This document shows positions 49,667 through 59,014 of a DNA stretch of 64,000 bases, piece after piece. The notes under the pieces were generated by a model that was given only the letters and a program-made list of their open reading frames with translations, made no database searches and was not told where the DNA came from. How positions within the stretch are numbered: position 1 is the stretch's first letter; each line of letters opens with the position of its first letter. The stretch covers positions 930,001 to 994,000 of the forward strand of contig NZ_PNCO02000002.1 of NCBI RefSeq assembly GCF_005886105.2, read 5' to 3'. Origin of the DNA: Pseudoalteromonas galatheae (GTDB taxonomy: Bacteria; Pseudomonadota; Gammaproteobacteria; Enterobacterales; Alteromonadaceae). A program made the translations under genes and the position numbers.

Positions 49667-50578
49667 ATGACAATAGTTGAAGCAATAGCTAAGTCTTTAA
49701 AAGATATTGGTAAGCCTGCTACATATGAAGAGGTTTATAGTCATATCGTGAGTAATGATTATTTCAGATTTGGTGCCAAATCACCGATCAGTGTGATTAG
49801 AGTGAAATTACGGCTTCACTCTATAAATGTTGATATTAGCAGTGGAAAAGGAAAAAAAAAGTTTTTTCGCTCAGAAGGTGGACAAGGTAAAAATGAACGA
49901 TTCGTGATGCTTGATGAACCTATATATTCAAATATAAAGGAAAGTCATGATAGGGCAGGGAAAATAGTTAAAAGTGAAATCATTAAAAGAAAGCGTCTAG
50001 ATGAAATTATTAAGAATAAATGGTCAGAATTTGATTTTTCAATTCACAAAGTCTCAGTTATTGAATGTTTTTGGATGCTATTAGGTTCACTTTTACCAAT
50101 TATTGTTGATTCATTGTTAAGAGTCGCGTTGTTGAATTCTGGATTGGATGAAGCTTTTAAAAATAATTTAAAATCGGGTGAGGTTTTCCTACTTACATCG
50201 GCATTGATAATGCCATTTTTTTTCACTCTTATAAAATATGTAAATAGCGATCATGAGGAAAAGGAATTAAACAAGCTTCCGTACTTTGGTTGGGTGTTTT
50301 TTATAACTATATGTTCTCTTTTGGCTGGGATATTTACCTTTGTTTACTATCGCATCGGTCAACATGTAAGAGATAATGCGGAGAGTGATGTTGTTAAATC
50401 TATGTTTAGCTTTGATTTTGGTAGTTGGGCGGTATTTATATTCTTTATATCACTAGTTATTTGGTATTACTCTAGTTATATGAACCACAGGAGTACTAAC
50501 GCATACAAGGCTATAAGAAAAAGACAAGCTAAGAAGTTAGAAAATAACTTTGAAAACAATCATAGGGAGGAACGTTAA
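49667..50578 (+). CDS. HARE-HTH protein with four membrane helices
   Basis: A 303-residue protein not part of the standard Dpt set. Residues 1-85 resemble a HARE-HTH domain (MTIVEAIAKSLKDIGKPATY, then a second helix pair, ending KKFFRSEGG and RFVML), a winged helix proposed to link DNA-modification status to other activities. After a basic linker come four predicted transmembrane helices (about 130-155, 168-187, 203-225 and 243-265), then a short basic tail. It starts 10 bases after dptH with AGGAAG upstream, so it belongs to that operon. The reading is visibly more AT-rich than dptFGH. A membrane effector or sensor triggered through DNA is a hypothesis. Confidence 0.6.
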   Translation: MTIVEAIAKSLKDIGKPATYEEVYSHIVSNDYFRFGAKSPISVIRVKLRLHSINVDISSGKGKKKFFRSEGGQGKNERFVMLDEPIYSNIKESHDRAGKIVKSEIIKRKRLDEIIKNKWSEFDFSIHKVSVIECFWMLLGSLLPIIVDSLLRVALLNSGLDEAFKNNLKSGEVFLLTSALIMPFFFTLIKYVNSDHEEKELNKLPYFGWVFFITICSLLAGIFTFVYYRIGQHVRDNAESDVVKSMFSFDFGSWAVFIFFISLVIWYYSSYMNHRSTNAYKAIRKRQAKKLENNFENNHREER

Positions 50579-50579
50579 T

Positions 50580-51767
50580 ATGGAAAAGATTCTAATTGAC
50601 GCCTTTAAAGTTAAACAACCCATTGGAACATTTTTCTGTGGGGTTATTGATGCAGCCAAACTGAAAGAAATTACATATTCAGATATTCGTAGACTAGAAA
50701 AATCAGAAGGGCGCGAGTTAGATGACTTTATTGGAATTCAAAGACCTTTGTCAGAAACTAGAAGAAAGTCGATTGAAAAGTATATTAAAGGACCCGAAGC
50801 AACTTTTCCTAACTCTGTGATAATATCGATAAACGAAAACAATGTTGACTGGGATGAAGAAGAAAAAAAGTTAATAATAAAGTATGAGAGTGAGTCTAAA
50901 AAACGTAAGATCGCTAAAATTTTAGATGGGCAGCATCGCGTTTCTGGATTTAATGAAGAAAACTTAACTTTTTTTGATGATAATGATCAGGAAACTAACT
51001 TCGGTCTATTAGTAACTATATTCGTTGAAGCTGATTTGTCAACGCAAGCAAATATTTTCGCCACTGTTAACTTAGCCCAAACTAAAGTAAACAGATCTTT
51101 AGTATATGATCTTGAGTCACTGGCGAGGTCTAGAAGCCCAGAGAAAACTTGTCACGACATAGCGGTATTGCTAAATAAAGAAAAAGGTCCATTTTATAGA
51201 AGAATTAAAAGACTAGGTGTTGCAACCAAAGGGGTGAAGAATGAATTACTTACACAAGCTTCTTTTGTGCAGAATATTTTAAAACTTATGACTCATGATG
51301 CTACAGCGGATAGAAACTATTACCTGGGGAAAGAAAAAGGCGGGGAAAAATCGAGGCTGTATAAGTTAGAAAAAACATCTTATGATGATGCTTATAAGTA
51401 TCCATTTAGGGCTAGTTTCTTAAATTCTAAAGATAGTGTAATAGCTAGTAATATAAATAATTTTTTCAGTGCTGTAGAAAAATTGTGGCCTAATGCATGG
51501 AGCAAAGAGAATAAAAATTCTTCATTAAATAAAACAATTGGCTTTATAGCATTAGCCCGTATATTAAAACGTATTATGCAACAGTTTTTTACGGTTGATG
51601 GAATAGATGATTCTAAAATATATGACGAAGAAGAGTTTTTAGAAATACTTGATGGCGGAGTATTGGATGAAGCTGACTTTGAAAACTTAGATGCTACATC
51701 CAAGTCGACAAGGATGATCTATAACATGATTTTAGAAAACTTACTCTTGGATGAGGATGAGGAGTAG
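50580..51767 (+). CDS. DGQHR-domain protein, second DndB-like gene
   Basis: A 395-residue protein with the DGQHR signature at residues 116-120 (AKILDGQHRVSGF) and the family follow-up FATVNLAQTKVNRSLVYDL. The true start is ATG 50580, right after the previous stop codon, with AGGGAGG seven bases upstream. DGQHR is the mark of DndB and relatives. The canonical DndB is encoded separately at 55749-56834 and is only distantly similar (different spacing and length), so this is not a recent duplicate. It is the last gene of the dpt operon. It may regulate or license the restriction arm. AT-richer than dptFGH, like its upstream neighbour. Confidence 0.8.
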   Translation: MEKILIDAFKVKQPIGTFFCGVIDAAKLKEITYSDIRRLEKSEGRELDDFIGIQRPLSETRRKSIEKYIKGPEATFPNSVIISINENNVDWDEEEKKLIIKYESESKKRKIAKILDGQHRVSGFNEENLTFFDDNDQETNFGLLVTIFVEADLSTQANIFATVNLAQTKVNRSLVYDLESLARSRSPEKTCHDIAVLLNKEKGPFYRRIKRLGVATKGVKNELLTQASFVQNILKLMTHDATADRNYYLGKEKGGEKSRLYKLEKTSYDDAYKYPFRASFLNSKDSVIASNINNFFSAVEKLWPNAWSKENKNSSLNKTIGFIALARILKRIMQQFFTVDGIDDSKIYDEEEFLEILDGGVLDEADFENLDATSKSTRMIYNMILENLLLDEDEE

Positions 51768-51785
51768 GGCCTTTATACGGCCCTA
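51765..51785. terminator. Shared hairpin between convergent dpt and dnd arms
   Basis: TAGGGCC and GGCCCTA are perfect 7-bp arms with a 7-base loop, in the 21-base gap between the convergent stop codons and overlapping the stop codon of the DGQHR gene. The + side is followed by TCTTTA and the other side by no clear U-tract. It may be a weak terminator used from the left. Confidence 0.5.
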
Positions 51786-51788
51786 TCT

Positions 51789-52139
51789 TTACAATGTGTT
51801 TGCTAAATCGACAATCGAGCTGTGACTTCTAATTGTAGAAACCCCATCCTCAATATGCGCTGCCCAAGCCGCTTGTAACTCTTTATCAGAATACTCAGGG
51901 TAGCGCTGTTTTAATAATAACTCAGTGACTTGCAGGGTTTTACCCAGCCAAGTATGTTTATCTAATTTAAGATTGCCGGAAAGCTTATATTCGGTGGACT
52001 TATCAAACACAAAGCCATTTTCCACAGAGCGGAAGAAGGCGATGCGCGCTGCAACGTTAGGTGTGACACCCGTTTTGGCCTTAAGGTTTTGTAGTTGATC
52101 TTCTACGGACTTTTTAAGCCACATGATTTGTGGGAGCAT
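51789..52139 (-). CDS. dndE: DNA phosphorothioation protein DndE
   Basis: A 116-residue protein, last gene of the modification arm. Size and the stretch KTGVTPNVAARIAFFRS match DndE, a small ribbon-helix-type DNA-binding subunit reported to prefer nicked DNA. Its start overlaps the dndD stop codon by one base (TAATG), so translation is coupled. Confidence 0.9.
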   Translation of the reverse strand: MLPQIMWLKKSVEDQLQNLKAKTGVTPNVAARIAFFRSVENGFVFDKSTEYKLSGNLKLDKHTWLGKTLQVTELLLKQRYPEYSDKELQAAWAAHIEDGVSTIRSHSSIVDLANTL

Positions 52140-54130
52140 TATACTGCCTCCTTAGACAATTCTGCCCAGAAGTAACCCTCGCGCAGGGTTGAGCAATTGG
52201 TTGTTTGATTAAACTCTATCTCGAATGCGTGAGACACTTTATGCTCAATGGCTTGATAAAAGTCTTGGTCTACTTCAGTGTCTGTTGAGAGCAAAATCAC
52301 TTGTTCACTGGCCTCTGGGAAGTAGTGTTTAATTAGTTTATCTCGGTGTTTGGAGTCGAGCCTGCCAAGTGGTGTGTCAACAACAACCGGTAACACTTTG
52401 CCAGAGAGCTTGCCAAGGGCTTCAAGTATTGCGAAGGCAAATATTTGTTTTTCACCGGCAGACATAGATTTACGATTAATCACGGCTCCTTGAGCGTCAA
52501 CCAAGTTTACATCAAAGCTTTGCGGGTCTATTTTGGCTGAAAGTTTTAAGTCCTCTTTACGAGCAAGCTTACGATAAGCGGTAACAAACAGCTCTTCTAG
52601 CTGCGTAACACGTAATTCAGTGAGCGCGGTTTTAAAATCATCCAACACGTACTGACTTTGCTGTACACGGTGTACGGCTTTATCTGCCGAGTGGTTATTT
52701 TTAAGCTTGGCATAGAGCTTTTCTAGTCGCTTGGCTAGCTCTAGCTCTTTGGTTTTAAGTGTTTTAGCTTTTAAAAGCGCGTTAATATAATCTTTGCTCA
52801 CTGCATCACATTCTTTTTCAAGCGCTCTTAAGTTTTCATACAGGTCTTTTAAGTCAGCAGCATCTGGTGCGCGCTCAATATTCACAGATAGTGAACTAAG
52901 TTTGTGTTGGACTTGCTCTAGTGTTGTCGATAGCTCTTTCAGCAAACACTGTGACTGCTTACCTTCTTCTAGTTGCGCTTTGATTAAAGCAAACTCAGAA
53001 TCTGAGATGTCTAGCTCTGGGCTCGCCATGCCATACTCAGCAGTTAGCTGGCCAAAGTAACTATTAATCGTTGCCATAATGTCGCCCGATTGCGCATTAA
53101 AGCTTTTAGATATCTGGTCCTGTAATGCCGGTAGCGCTTGGCTCAGTTCATTACCAAACGCCTTTGCTTGCTTAATCTTTTGATCTTCAGCGAGTTGGTC
53201 TATAAGCCCTTGCATAGCAGTAGGAGCTAGTGCCATAGGTAAACATCCGCTTAGCTCATGACGGATTTTGGTGTTGAGGTCTTTTTCTAGCTCGTACAGG
53301 TCGTTGATTTTGGCTTGCTCTTGCTCTTTTGTTTCAGCCCAAGCGCCACCATGTGCCTGAATATCGGCTTCCTTAACGGCTATTTTTCGTTTTATATCGG
53401 TAAGAATATTGCCTATTTCATCAATTTTTACGCGTGTAACTTCAACCTCTTTGGTGATTGTGCGTTTTTCATCTTCGGCAGCTTGAATTTTTTTGAGTGT
53501 ATCTTTATCTGCTGACTCAGTGCCTAACCCTTTTAAGTAGATATCTAAGTCAGTGTTTAAGCGGTTGATAATATCAATACCTAGTAGCTTTTGAACGGCT
53601 TCTTTAAGGTAACTACCAGTGTCATCTTCTGCTAATTCGGCGATTTTTTCACCGTCAAAAAAGAATAAGTCTCCTATCCCAGGCGGCACAAGTTCATGCA
53701 AAAATGCTTGGACCTGCTCATTAGTAAGTGCTGTATCTTCAACACTATTTACTTTGAGTATAAGCTGCTCTTCTCCTTCAGCTTGCCAAGCTCGTGTAAC
53801 TTCGTAAAGCTTATGCTCACCTTGATGAGTATGTTTAAAGCTCAGTGTAATACTGGCTTCGGTGCTTGGGTCCAGTTTTAAAGCGGTATTATTTGTTTGC
53901 TCGTTTAAATAGGCTAAATAGTCTTTGTTGGTTATGACTGCACCAAGCGCGCGTCGACCCAGTAAAGCCAAACGAATCGCGGTTAAAATAGAGGTCTTAC
54001 CAGCCCCATTTAAGCCACCAAATAGAATGATAGGGCGCTCAAAGACCCCTTGTTTACGTGGCGTAAGTTCAATTGTCGTTTCGCCATTAAAAACACGGAA
54101 GTTATTTAGGGTGAGTGTTTTAAAAATCAT
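52139..54130 (-). CDS. dndD: DNA phosphorothioation ATPase DndD
   Basis: A 663-residue SMC/Rad50-like ATPase. Walker A is GLNGAGKT (39-46). A long central region of heptad-like coiled coil follows (about 190-500). The ABC signature is SMSAGEKQ near residue 540 and Walker B is VLPVVVDTPLGRLD near 565. DndD is needed for phosphorothioate insertion, probably for DNA opening or nicking together with DndC and DndE. It overlaps dndC by four bases (ATGA). Confidence 0.95.
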   Translation of the reverse strand: MIFKTLTLNNFRVFNGETTIELTPRKQGVFERPIILFGGLNGAGKTSILTAIRLALLGRRALGAVITNKDYLAYLNEQTNNTALKLDPSTEASITLSFKHTHQGEHKLYEVTRAWQAEGEEQLILKVNSVEDTALTNEQVQAFLHELVPPGIGDLFFFDGEKIAELAEDDTGSYLKEAVQKLLGIDIINRLNTDLDIYLKGLGTESADKDTLKKIQAAEDEKRTITKEVEVTRVKIDEIGNILTDIKRKIAVKEADIQAHGGAWAETKEQEQAKINDLYELEKDLNTKIRHELSGCLPMALAPTAMQGLIDQLAEDQKIKQAKAFGNELSQALPALQDQISKSFNAQSGDIMATINSYFGQLTAEYGMASPELDISDSEFALIKAQLEEGKQSQCLLKELSTTLEQVQHKLSSLSVNIERAPDAADLKDLYENLRALEKECDAVSKDYINALLKAKTLKTKELELAKRLEKLYAKLKNNHSADKAVHRVQQSQYVLDDFKTALTELRVTQLEELFVTAYRKLARKEDLKLSAKIDPQSFDVNLVDAQGAVINRKSMSAGEKQIFAFAILEALGKLSGKVLPVVVDTPLGRLDSKHRDKLIKHYFPEASEQVILLSTDTEVDQDFYQAIEHKVSHAFEIEFNQTTNCSTLREGYFWAELSKEAV

Positions 54131-55752
54131 GCAATACCCTCTTTATTTAGTAACTTATTTAGCTGCTTGAGCTCGTCTTCAAGCGCTTTTACTTCATTAC
54201 TTTGGCGCATTTGGCTTTGTCTTATTTCTAAATTAGACGCAATAATCGTTTCTGCACTTTCCCAATCTTGCTGGATCAAGCGCCCAATGCGATTAAAAAT
54301 ACCAGTACGGCGGGCAAGACCACTCATTTCTCGTTCTACATCGATCAACTTTCTGATCATATGCGCTGACACACCATATTTTGGTGCAAGTTCGTTGAGT
54401 AACTCACCTTCAGTTAAGCTAAATTGGTTCGCATCGTCCATTGTCCAATCTAAGTTCAGCCCAAGAACCTCTTGCACAATTTTTGGTAGAGAATCTTCCC
54501 AGTCTGGCTCATTAGGGTCATTTAACCATTCATGCCTTACTGCGTGGAGCTCTGGTATAGTAATGAGTTCCATATTATGACCTTGCTCATTAAAGCGCTT
54601 TTGCATCGTCAGCAGCATACGCATGGCAAGCTTTCGGTACTTCAGCAGGTAAGGCCCAGTTGTGTAGTCGTCCGTTAGTACCCGCTCTTTGTCTTCTTTG
54701 AGTGTTTTAAACGCTAAGCGGCCGTCGCGACGAATATGGTTGCGGTATTTCTTCTTTAACTTTGGCGATGTACTGCGAGATAAAATATTACGAAACTTCA
54801 ATAATGGCTTCATCCATTGCTCGCCGTTTTGGATCAAGCTTTCCATTGCTCTGTCTTTGGTGACGACGGTGCAGGTCCAACAACCAAAGCGCGAATTACC
54901 GCATGAAGGAGTTGTTTCATCAATTACCAGTGGGCATTCACCTTGTCCAGATGAGTCTTTGTATAGGTTCCATAAAATAAGGTTTTTACCGCCCCAAGGG
55001 TTCTCCCACTCAAGGTCATATTTATCGAACCACTTATTTTTAATGCCGTAAGGCGTTTCTTCGGTTTTAAGATGACATAAACGAAGAATTTTCCATACAT
55101 CATCCACACTCCAAGTGTCGATAGGGGTGTAAATAAACGCATTGGCAAGCGTAGTGTGCACCGCTAAATCAGAGCCGTCAATTTTGTGTTTTTTAATTAC
55201 TTGTGCACGGGAGGCACTTTCCTGCGAGCGAGAGCCTAGTACCACGATTACTTCATCATGTTGGCTAACTTTATCTTTTATAAAAGTGCTGACAGGGCCT
55301 ATTTTCATCCGCTCTGTACACCAACGGAAGTTACGAGTAGGTGCAGGATAACCTTTACCTAATAAATTAGCCCAAAAGGTATTGTTTGATTTTGGCACCA
55401 CTTTGTGTGTGGTGATTGGCAAGTTATCGCGCTCAGCACCTTTTGCAATCAGCTTTAAAGAATTATCAACATGGTCTACAACCATAGGTGTCTCGACCAA
55501 GGTGTCTGACGCGACGACATAAATTGGTTTATGTCGATCTTGTTCCTCTAAACCCAAAAGTGCAAAGTAAACAAGTGTCATCACGGCTGATGAGTCTTTA
55601 CCCCCACTATAGCCGATCACCCAAGGGCGTTTATCAGCAAGATATACGCGCTGCGTATCGGCAACAAATTCGTGAAGTTTTCGACCTGCGAAAGATTCGT
55701 CCTCGATAAAGTCGATATAATCGTCAAGGTCGTACTGATTTAATAATGTCAT
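54127..55752 (-). CDS. dndC: DNA phosphorothioation sulfurtransferase DndC
   Basis: A 541-residue protein of the PAPS-reductase-like ATP pyrophosphatase family. The PP-loop is SGGKDS (49-54) after WVIGY. A Cys cluster, CGNSRFGCWTC near residue 285, is the likely iron-sulfur or sulfur-carrying site. DndC activates the DNA backbone with ATP and passes sulfur into it. The gene overlaps dndB and dndD by four bases on either side. The C-terminal ~150 residues contain a coiled helix and a winged-helix-like stretch. Confidence 0.95.
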   Translation of the reverse strand: MTLLNQYDLDDYIDFIEDESFAGRKLHEFVADTQRVYLADKRPWVIGYSGGKDSSAVMTLVYFALLGLEEQDRHKPIYVVASDTLVETPMVVDHVDNSLKLIAKGAERDNLPITTHKVVPKSNNTFWANLLGKGYPAPTRNFRWCTERMKIGPVSTFIKDKVSQHDEVIVVLGSRSQESASRAQVIKKHKIDGSDLAVHTTLANAFIYTPIDTWSVDDVWKILRLCHLKTEETPYGIKNKWFDKYDLEWENPWGGKNLILWNLYKDSSGQGECPLVIDETTPSCGNSRFGCWTCTVVTKDRAMESLIQNGEQWMKPLLKFRNILSRSTSPKLKKKYRNHIRRDGRLAFKTLKEDKERVLTDDYTTGPYLLKYRKLAMRMLLTMQKRFNEQGHNMELITIPELHAVRHEWLNDPNEPDWEDSLPKIVQEVLGLNLDWTMDDANQFSLTEGELLNELAPKYGVSAHMIRKLIDVEREMSGLARRTGIFNRIGRLIQQDWESAETIIASNLEIRQSQMRQSNEVKALEDELKQLNKLLNKEGIA

Positions 55753-56834
55753 GTGTTCAATAATTCTTGCTCTTTGACTGTATCGTCTTTTGATATAGGT
55801 AAACCGATTTCTCGCTTTACTTGGACGCTAGTCAGAAAAATACTACTTACAGCCTTCGAAAGCCTCCCATGCTGCATTGTGCGTTCACACCAATGCGGGT
55901 TGCTCTTAAGCCAATTTAACTTTGCTATCTTTTTAAACTTTTCTTGTTGTTCTTGTTCTGGCAAGTTCAAAATCTCAGCGCCTACGTTCGCCAAAGTTTG
56001 CAAACCAATACCGTGTGCGGCAATGCTCTCTTGTCTATATTCTGCAGCGGATAATTGCTTGTTTTGGATCTGTAGCCACTCAGGCATGTGTTCATTGAGC
56101 CGCTCCCAGAAGTGACAGGCGACTTGCTTTTCTTCCTCAGAAAACCCTTCTTTTGGTTTTTTGTTGAATAAAGAGCGATTTGCCTGCTTGATACCACTAA
56201 GGGTAAAGAGTTTACTACTTTTTGCACCAATTGTAGAGCGTTCAAACTCTGTAAATCCTACGAACGGTCGAGAATTGAGCGCCAAGTAGCGCGCAAGCTC
56301 TGAAGCTTGATCTCTATGGTCATACATTGTCGCCAGTGAAGGGCTTGGGCGAACAGCATATTTGTTGAGATCAGCGAACATTTGCTGAGAGCGTTTTAAC
56401 CCTTCATCAACAAAAAATAAGACAGCGATATTGTCTTGACACAATTCTGGACGCTCTTTAATCGCCTCTTCAATAGCTGCTCTTCGGTGTTGACCATCGT
56501 TGATCAAGATCTGTGCGTCCATAGGTACTTTTAGTGTCCCAAGGTTTGCACCACCTTCAGAGCTTATAAAATCGACCTCAGATCCTACAGAAGCGGTAAT
56601 TGCTGAAAATACATAGTCATTTGGAGACTCTACTAAGTAGCGAGCCATTTCAGGTATGCGGTTTTTATTTAAGGTGCGCTGGGCTCTTAGCTCTACGGGA
56701 ACTTCTTCTTCGTCGTAGACAAAGATTTTTGGGATTAGTCTTAGAGGGCAAGTGGCTATGTAGAACGGTTTGCCAGCCTGCTGTCCACGCACGGCGGGAA
56801 AGCTATAGCAATAATTTGTATCTAAGTTACTCAT
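55749..56834 (-). CDS. dndB: DNA phosphorothioation regulator DndB
   Basis: A 361-residue DGQHR protein (signature at 113-117, ILINDGQHRRAAI, followed by FADLNKYAVRPSPSLATMYD). In studied systems DndB represses its own operon and tunes the frequency of phosphorothioation rather than doing the chemistry. It is the first gene of dndBCDE and has a 119-bp upstream gap with a conspicuous palindrome 24 bases before the ATG. Length matches the family (about 360). Confidence 0.95.
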   Translation of the reverse strand: MSNLDTNYCYSFPAVRGQQAGKPFYIATCPLRLIPKIFVYDEEEVPVELRAQRTLNKNRIPEMARYLVESPNDYVFSAITASVGSEVDFISSEGGANLGTLKVPMDAQILINDGQHRRAAIEEAIKERPELCQDNIAVLFFVDEGLKRSQQMFADLNKYAVRPSPSLATMYDHRDQASELARYLALNSRPFVGFTEFERSTIGAKSSKLFTLSGIKQANRSLFNKKPKEGFSEEEKQVACHFWERLNEHMPEWLQIQNKQLSAAEYRQESIAAHGIGLQTLANVGAEILNLPEQEQQEKFKKIAKLNWLKSNPHWCERTMQHGRLSKAVSSIFLTSVQVKREIGLPISKDDTVKEQELLNT

Positions 56835-56858
56835 TGTTGCAAGTCCATTATTGCGGTT

Positions 56859-56890
56859 TACGTAATATTATTACGTACCTTACGTAATAA
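56859..56890 (-). promoter_or_regulatory. Palindromic operator upstream of dndB
   Basis: TACGTAATATTATTACGTA is a perfect 9+1+9 inverted repeat (56859-56877); three bases on, TTACGTAATAA (56880-56890) repeats the half-site core. This fits DndB self-repression: for Salmonella DndB a site of form TACG-N10-CGTA has been reported as far as remembered, here it is N11. The site would cover the dndB transcription start or core promoter. Confidence 0.7.
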
Positions 56891-56953
56891 TTCCATATAA
56901 ATTTGGTTGAGTAGCTAGTTATTTTAGCAAGGTATGTAAAATTTAATAGGCTT

Positions 56954-59014
56954 TTAACGTTTTAGTTTGATGAATTTACTGCTTTTCAACTCCACTCCCC
57001 AATACTCAAACACCTTTAGCAGAATGTTCCAATTGGGCCATTCTGCTTTTGGTACGCCTTTAAGCATATCGGCAAGCTTCTTATCGAAGCGCTGTTGTGC
57101 TCGGTGTGCCTTGGAGCCGTTTTCAAGAAAGTCGATTTTGTTATACAGCGGTTGCTGTGGGTATTCGTTGCCATAGTAAAAGTAGTCAATGTCTTGCTCG
57201 GCCAGTTTCACTTTTATGCGTTCGGTGAGTAGCGGGAGTTTTTTGTTGTAGTCGTCGTATTTAAGTAGAGTGATTTTGCCAGAACGCATATGAATTTTAA
57301 TTAAGTCAATGTCGTCTAAATCGCCGTATAGCTGGGCGGCACAACCAATATAGACTCGCAAGACTGCTGGTAGCTGATTAAGATAGGTTCTCGGCAGAAT
57401 ATAACTGTGGCTGTGATTAAACTCGCCTAATTGCAACGATGAATAGGTGTGATGGCAAGCTTCACCTATGTTGACTGGATCTGAAATTGAGAATAGTAAT
57501 TGTCTTGCTTCGTCAATGGCTTGATTAAAGCTGGTAAAGTGGCTTTTTATATCTCTTAGTAGGCGATTGGGCAAATGGCTTTTCGCTTGGCGTTTACCAA
57601 ATAGGCTGAGGGCAAAGTATACCAATAAGTCTTGTTTGCGTTTTAGCTGTGCGTTTTTAAAATCTTGGAAGTCAAAATGGTCGCGTACCAATTCAAAAGC
57701 TTTGTTGTGGCTCGCGATGATGGCCCGCACTGCGTCACTTTGTTCAAATTCGTCATTGGCGGGTACTCTACCAAAGTGCAAACAATGTTGCCAAAATTGC
57801 TCAAATAATGCTGGGTGTTTTTCCAATAAGCTTTGCTTTACACGAGTAGGTAATTGTTTGGTGGTTGGACGCTTAGTAATATGCTGCCATTCGTGAGCTT
57901 GAAACTGTAGTTCAATATGGTGTAACTCAAGTAATTCTGGGCATTTAAATACAGCAATGATCCCTTGTCCAAACGGTACAGTTTTTACATTTAGGGTGTG
58001 CTCTATAAACTCTCTGATCTGTGCTTGGCTGTAATACTTTTGAAACGTATTTCGTTTGGTGATCACACCGTCTTTATAGGGTTTGAATTGCTCTGTAACG
58101 GCGGAACTGGTGAGCATAACAGAAACCACAATTAGTTTGTCACATAACGCGTATGCTTGGCGTAACGTGTCTACACGCTCGTCATAGTCTTCAATTACAT
58201 TAAGCACAAAGCCTAGATTTACAATATCGCTTTGTACTTTTTGCCCTTCTGGCTTATGGACAGGGTCCCAAGCATTGATGTTAAGACCGCTGGCTTCTAG
58301 CTCGCGGTGGTCATCCCCTAGGCCGCAGCCGTAGTCTTGAATTGAATATTCGCCGTTGAGGTAGCCAAATTTAGCTAACTTTTGGAATGGTGCAGAGAGC
58401 CTGTCACGGTTTATTGCGGTCAAGTGTCGTTGAATTGCTTGTGTCTGCTCTGCGCTCGACTCGGCTTTTTGCTGGGGTAATTGTTCAGATGGGTGCAGCC
58501 GGCCGTATTCATCTAGCTGATACCCTTGGCGTTTGATTAATGCGCTCCACTGCTTTTTAAAGCCTATCGTTTTGGTGTTTTGATAAAGGCCAATAGCTTC
58601 ACCTTCTTTGGTGATAGATTCAAATTCAGCAAATTTTGGATAGTCAGGCAACACAAAAGCTTCTTTACGATGCAAAATGGGTGGGTTGTCAGATTTCGAA
58701 TAATCGGCCTGTTTAGCTGTACTTTCAAGAATATCAATAGTAATGCTGTGCTTTAGCGCTGGGTAAGCGTAATCATCAAAATCAGGGTAGTGGAGCAAGG
58801 TGATTTTAAAGTCACGTTTGAGCAGTTTTAGTACATTCCATGGCGCAGACAGGTGATGGGTGTTAATTTGTTGCTCAAAGAGATTTTGCAACTCCTCAGG
58901 AAGTGCAGAGCATATCGCCGAGTGGTGCACGTATACGGCGTTTGGTAGTTGCTTGCCAACCTTAATTGCTTTAACAAGCTTTTTATATTCAAGAAAGTTT
59001 AGCTGGGTCGACAT
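56954..59014 (-). CDS. Phosphorothioation-associated putative methyltransferase
   Basis: A 686-residue protein matching the family of large putative methyltransferases found with dnd clusters. A class I SAM-binding site is visible as QDYGCGLGDDHREL with acidic follow-up NINAWDP near residue 225-250, and a VLNVIEDYD motif. The C-terminal half has no recognised domain. The ATG at 59014 is preferred over a TTG two codons upstream. It overlaps the small HTH gene before it by 26 bases. It may transfer a methyl group to the modified DNA or a protein of the system; its substrate is unknown. Confidence 0.85.
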   Translation of the reverse strand: MSTQLNFLEYKKLVKAIKVGKQLPNAVYVHHSAICSALPEELQNLFEQQINTHHLSAPWNVLKLLKRDFKITLLHYPDFDDYAYPALKHSITIDILESTAKQADYSKSDNPPILHRKEAFVLPDYPKFAEFESITKEGEAIGLYQNTKTIGFKKQWSALIKRQGYQLDEYGRLHPSEQLPQQKAESSAEQTQAIQRHLTAINRDRLSAPFQKLAKFGYLNGEYSIQDYGCGLGDDHRELEASGLNINAWDPVHKPEGQKVQSDIVNLGFVLNVIEDYDERVDTLRQAYALCDKLIVVSVMLTSSAVTEQFKPYKDGVITKRNTFQKYYSQAQIREFIEHTLNVKTVPFGQGIIAVFKCPELLELHHIELQFQAHEWQHITKRPTTKQLPTRVKQSLLEKHPALFEQFWQHCLHFGRVPANDEFEQSDAVRAIIASHNKAFELVRDHFDFQDFKNAQLKRKQDLLVYFALSLFGKRQAKSHLPNRLLRDIKSHFTSFNQAIDEARQLLFSISDPVNIGEACHHTYSSLQLGEFNHSHSYILPRTYLNQLPAVLRVYIGCAAQLYGDLDDIDLIKIHMRSGKITLLKYDDYNKKLPLLTERIKVKLAEQDIDYFYYGNEYPQQPLYNKIDFLENGSKAHRAQQRFDKKLADMLKGVPKAEWPNWNILLKVFEYWGVELKSSKFIKLKR

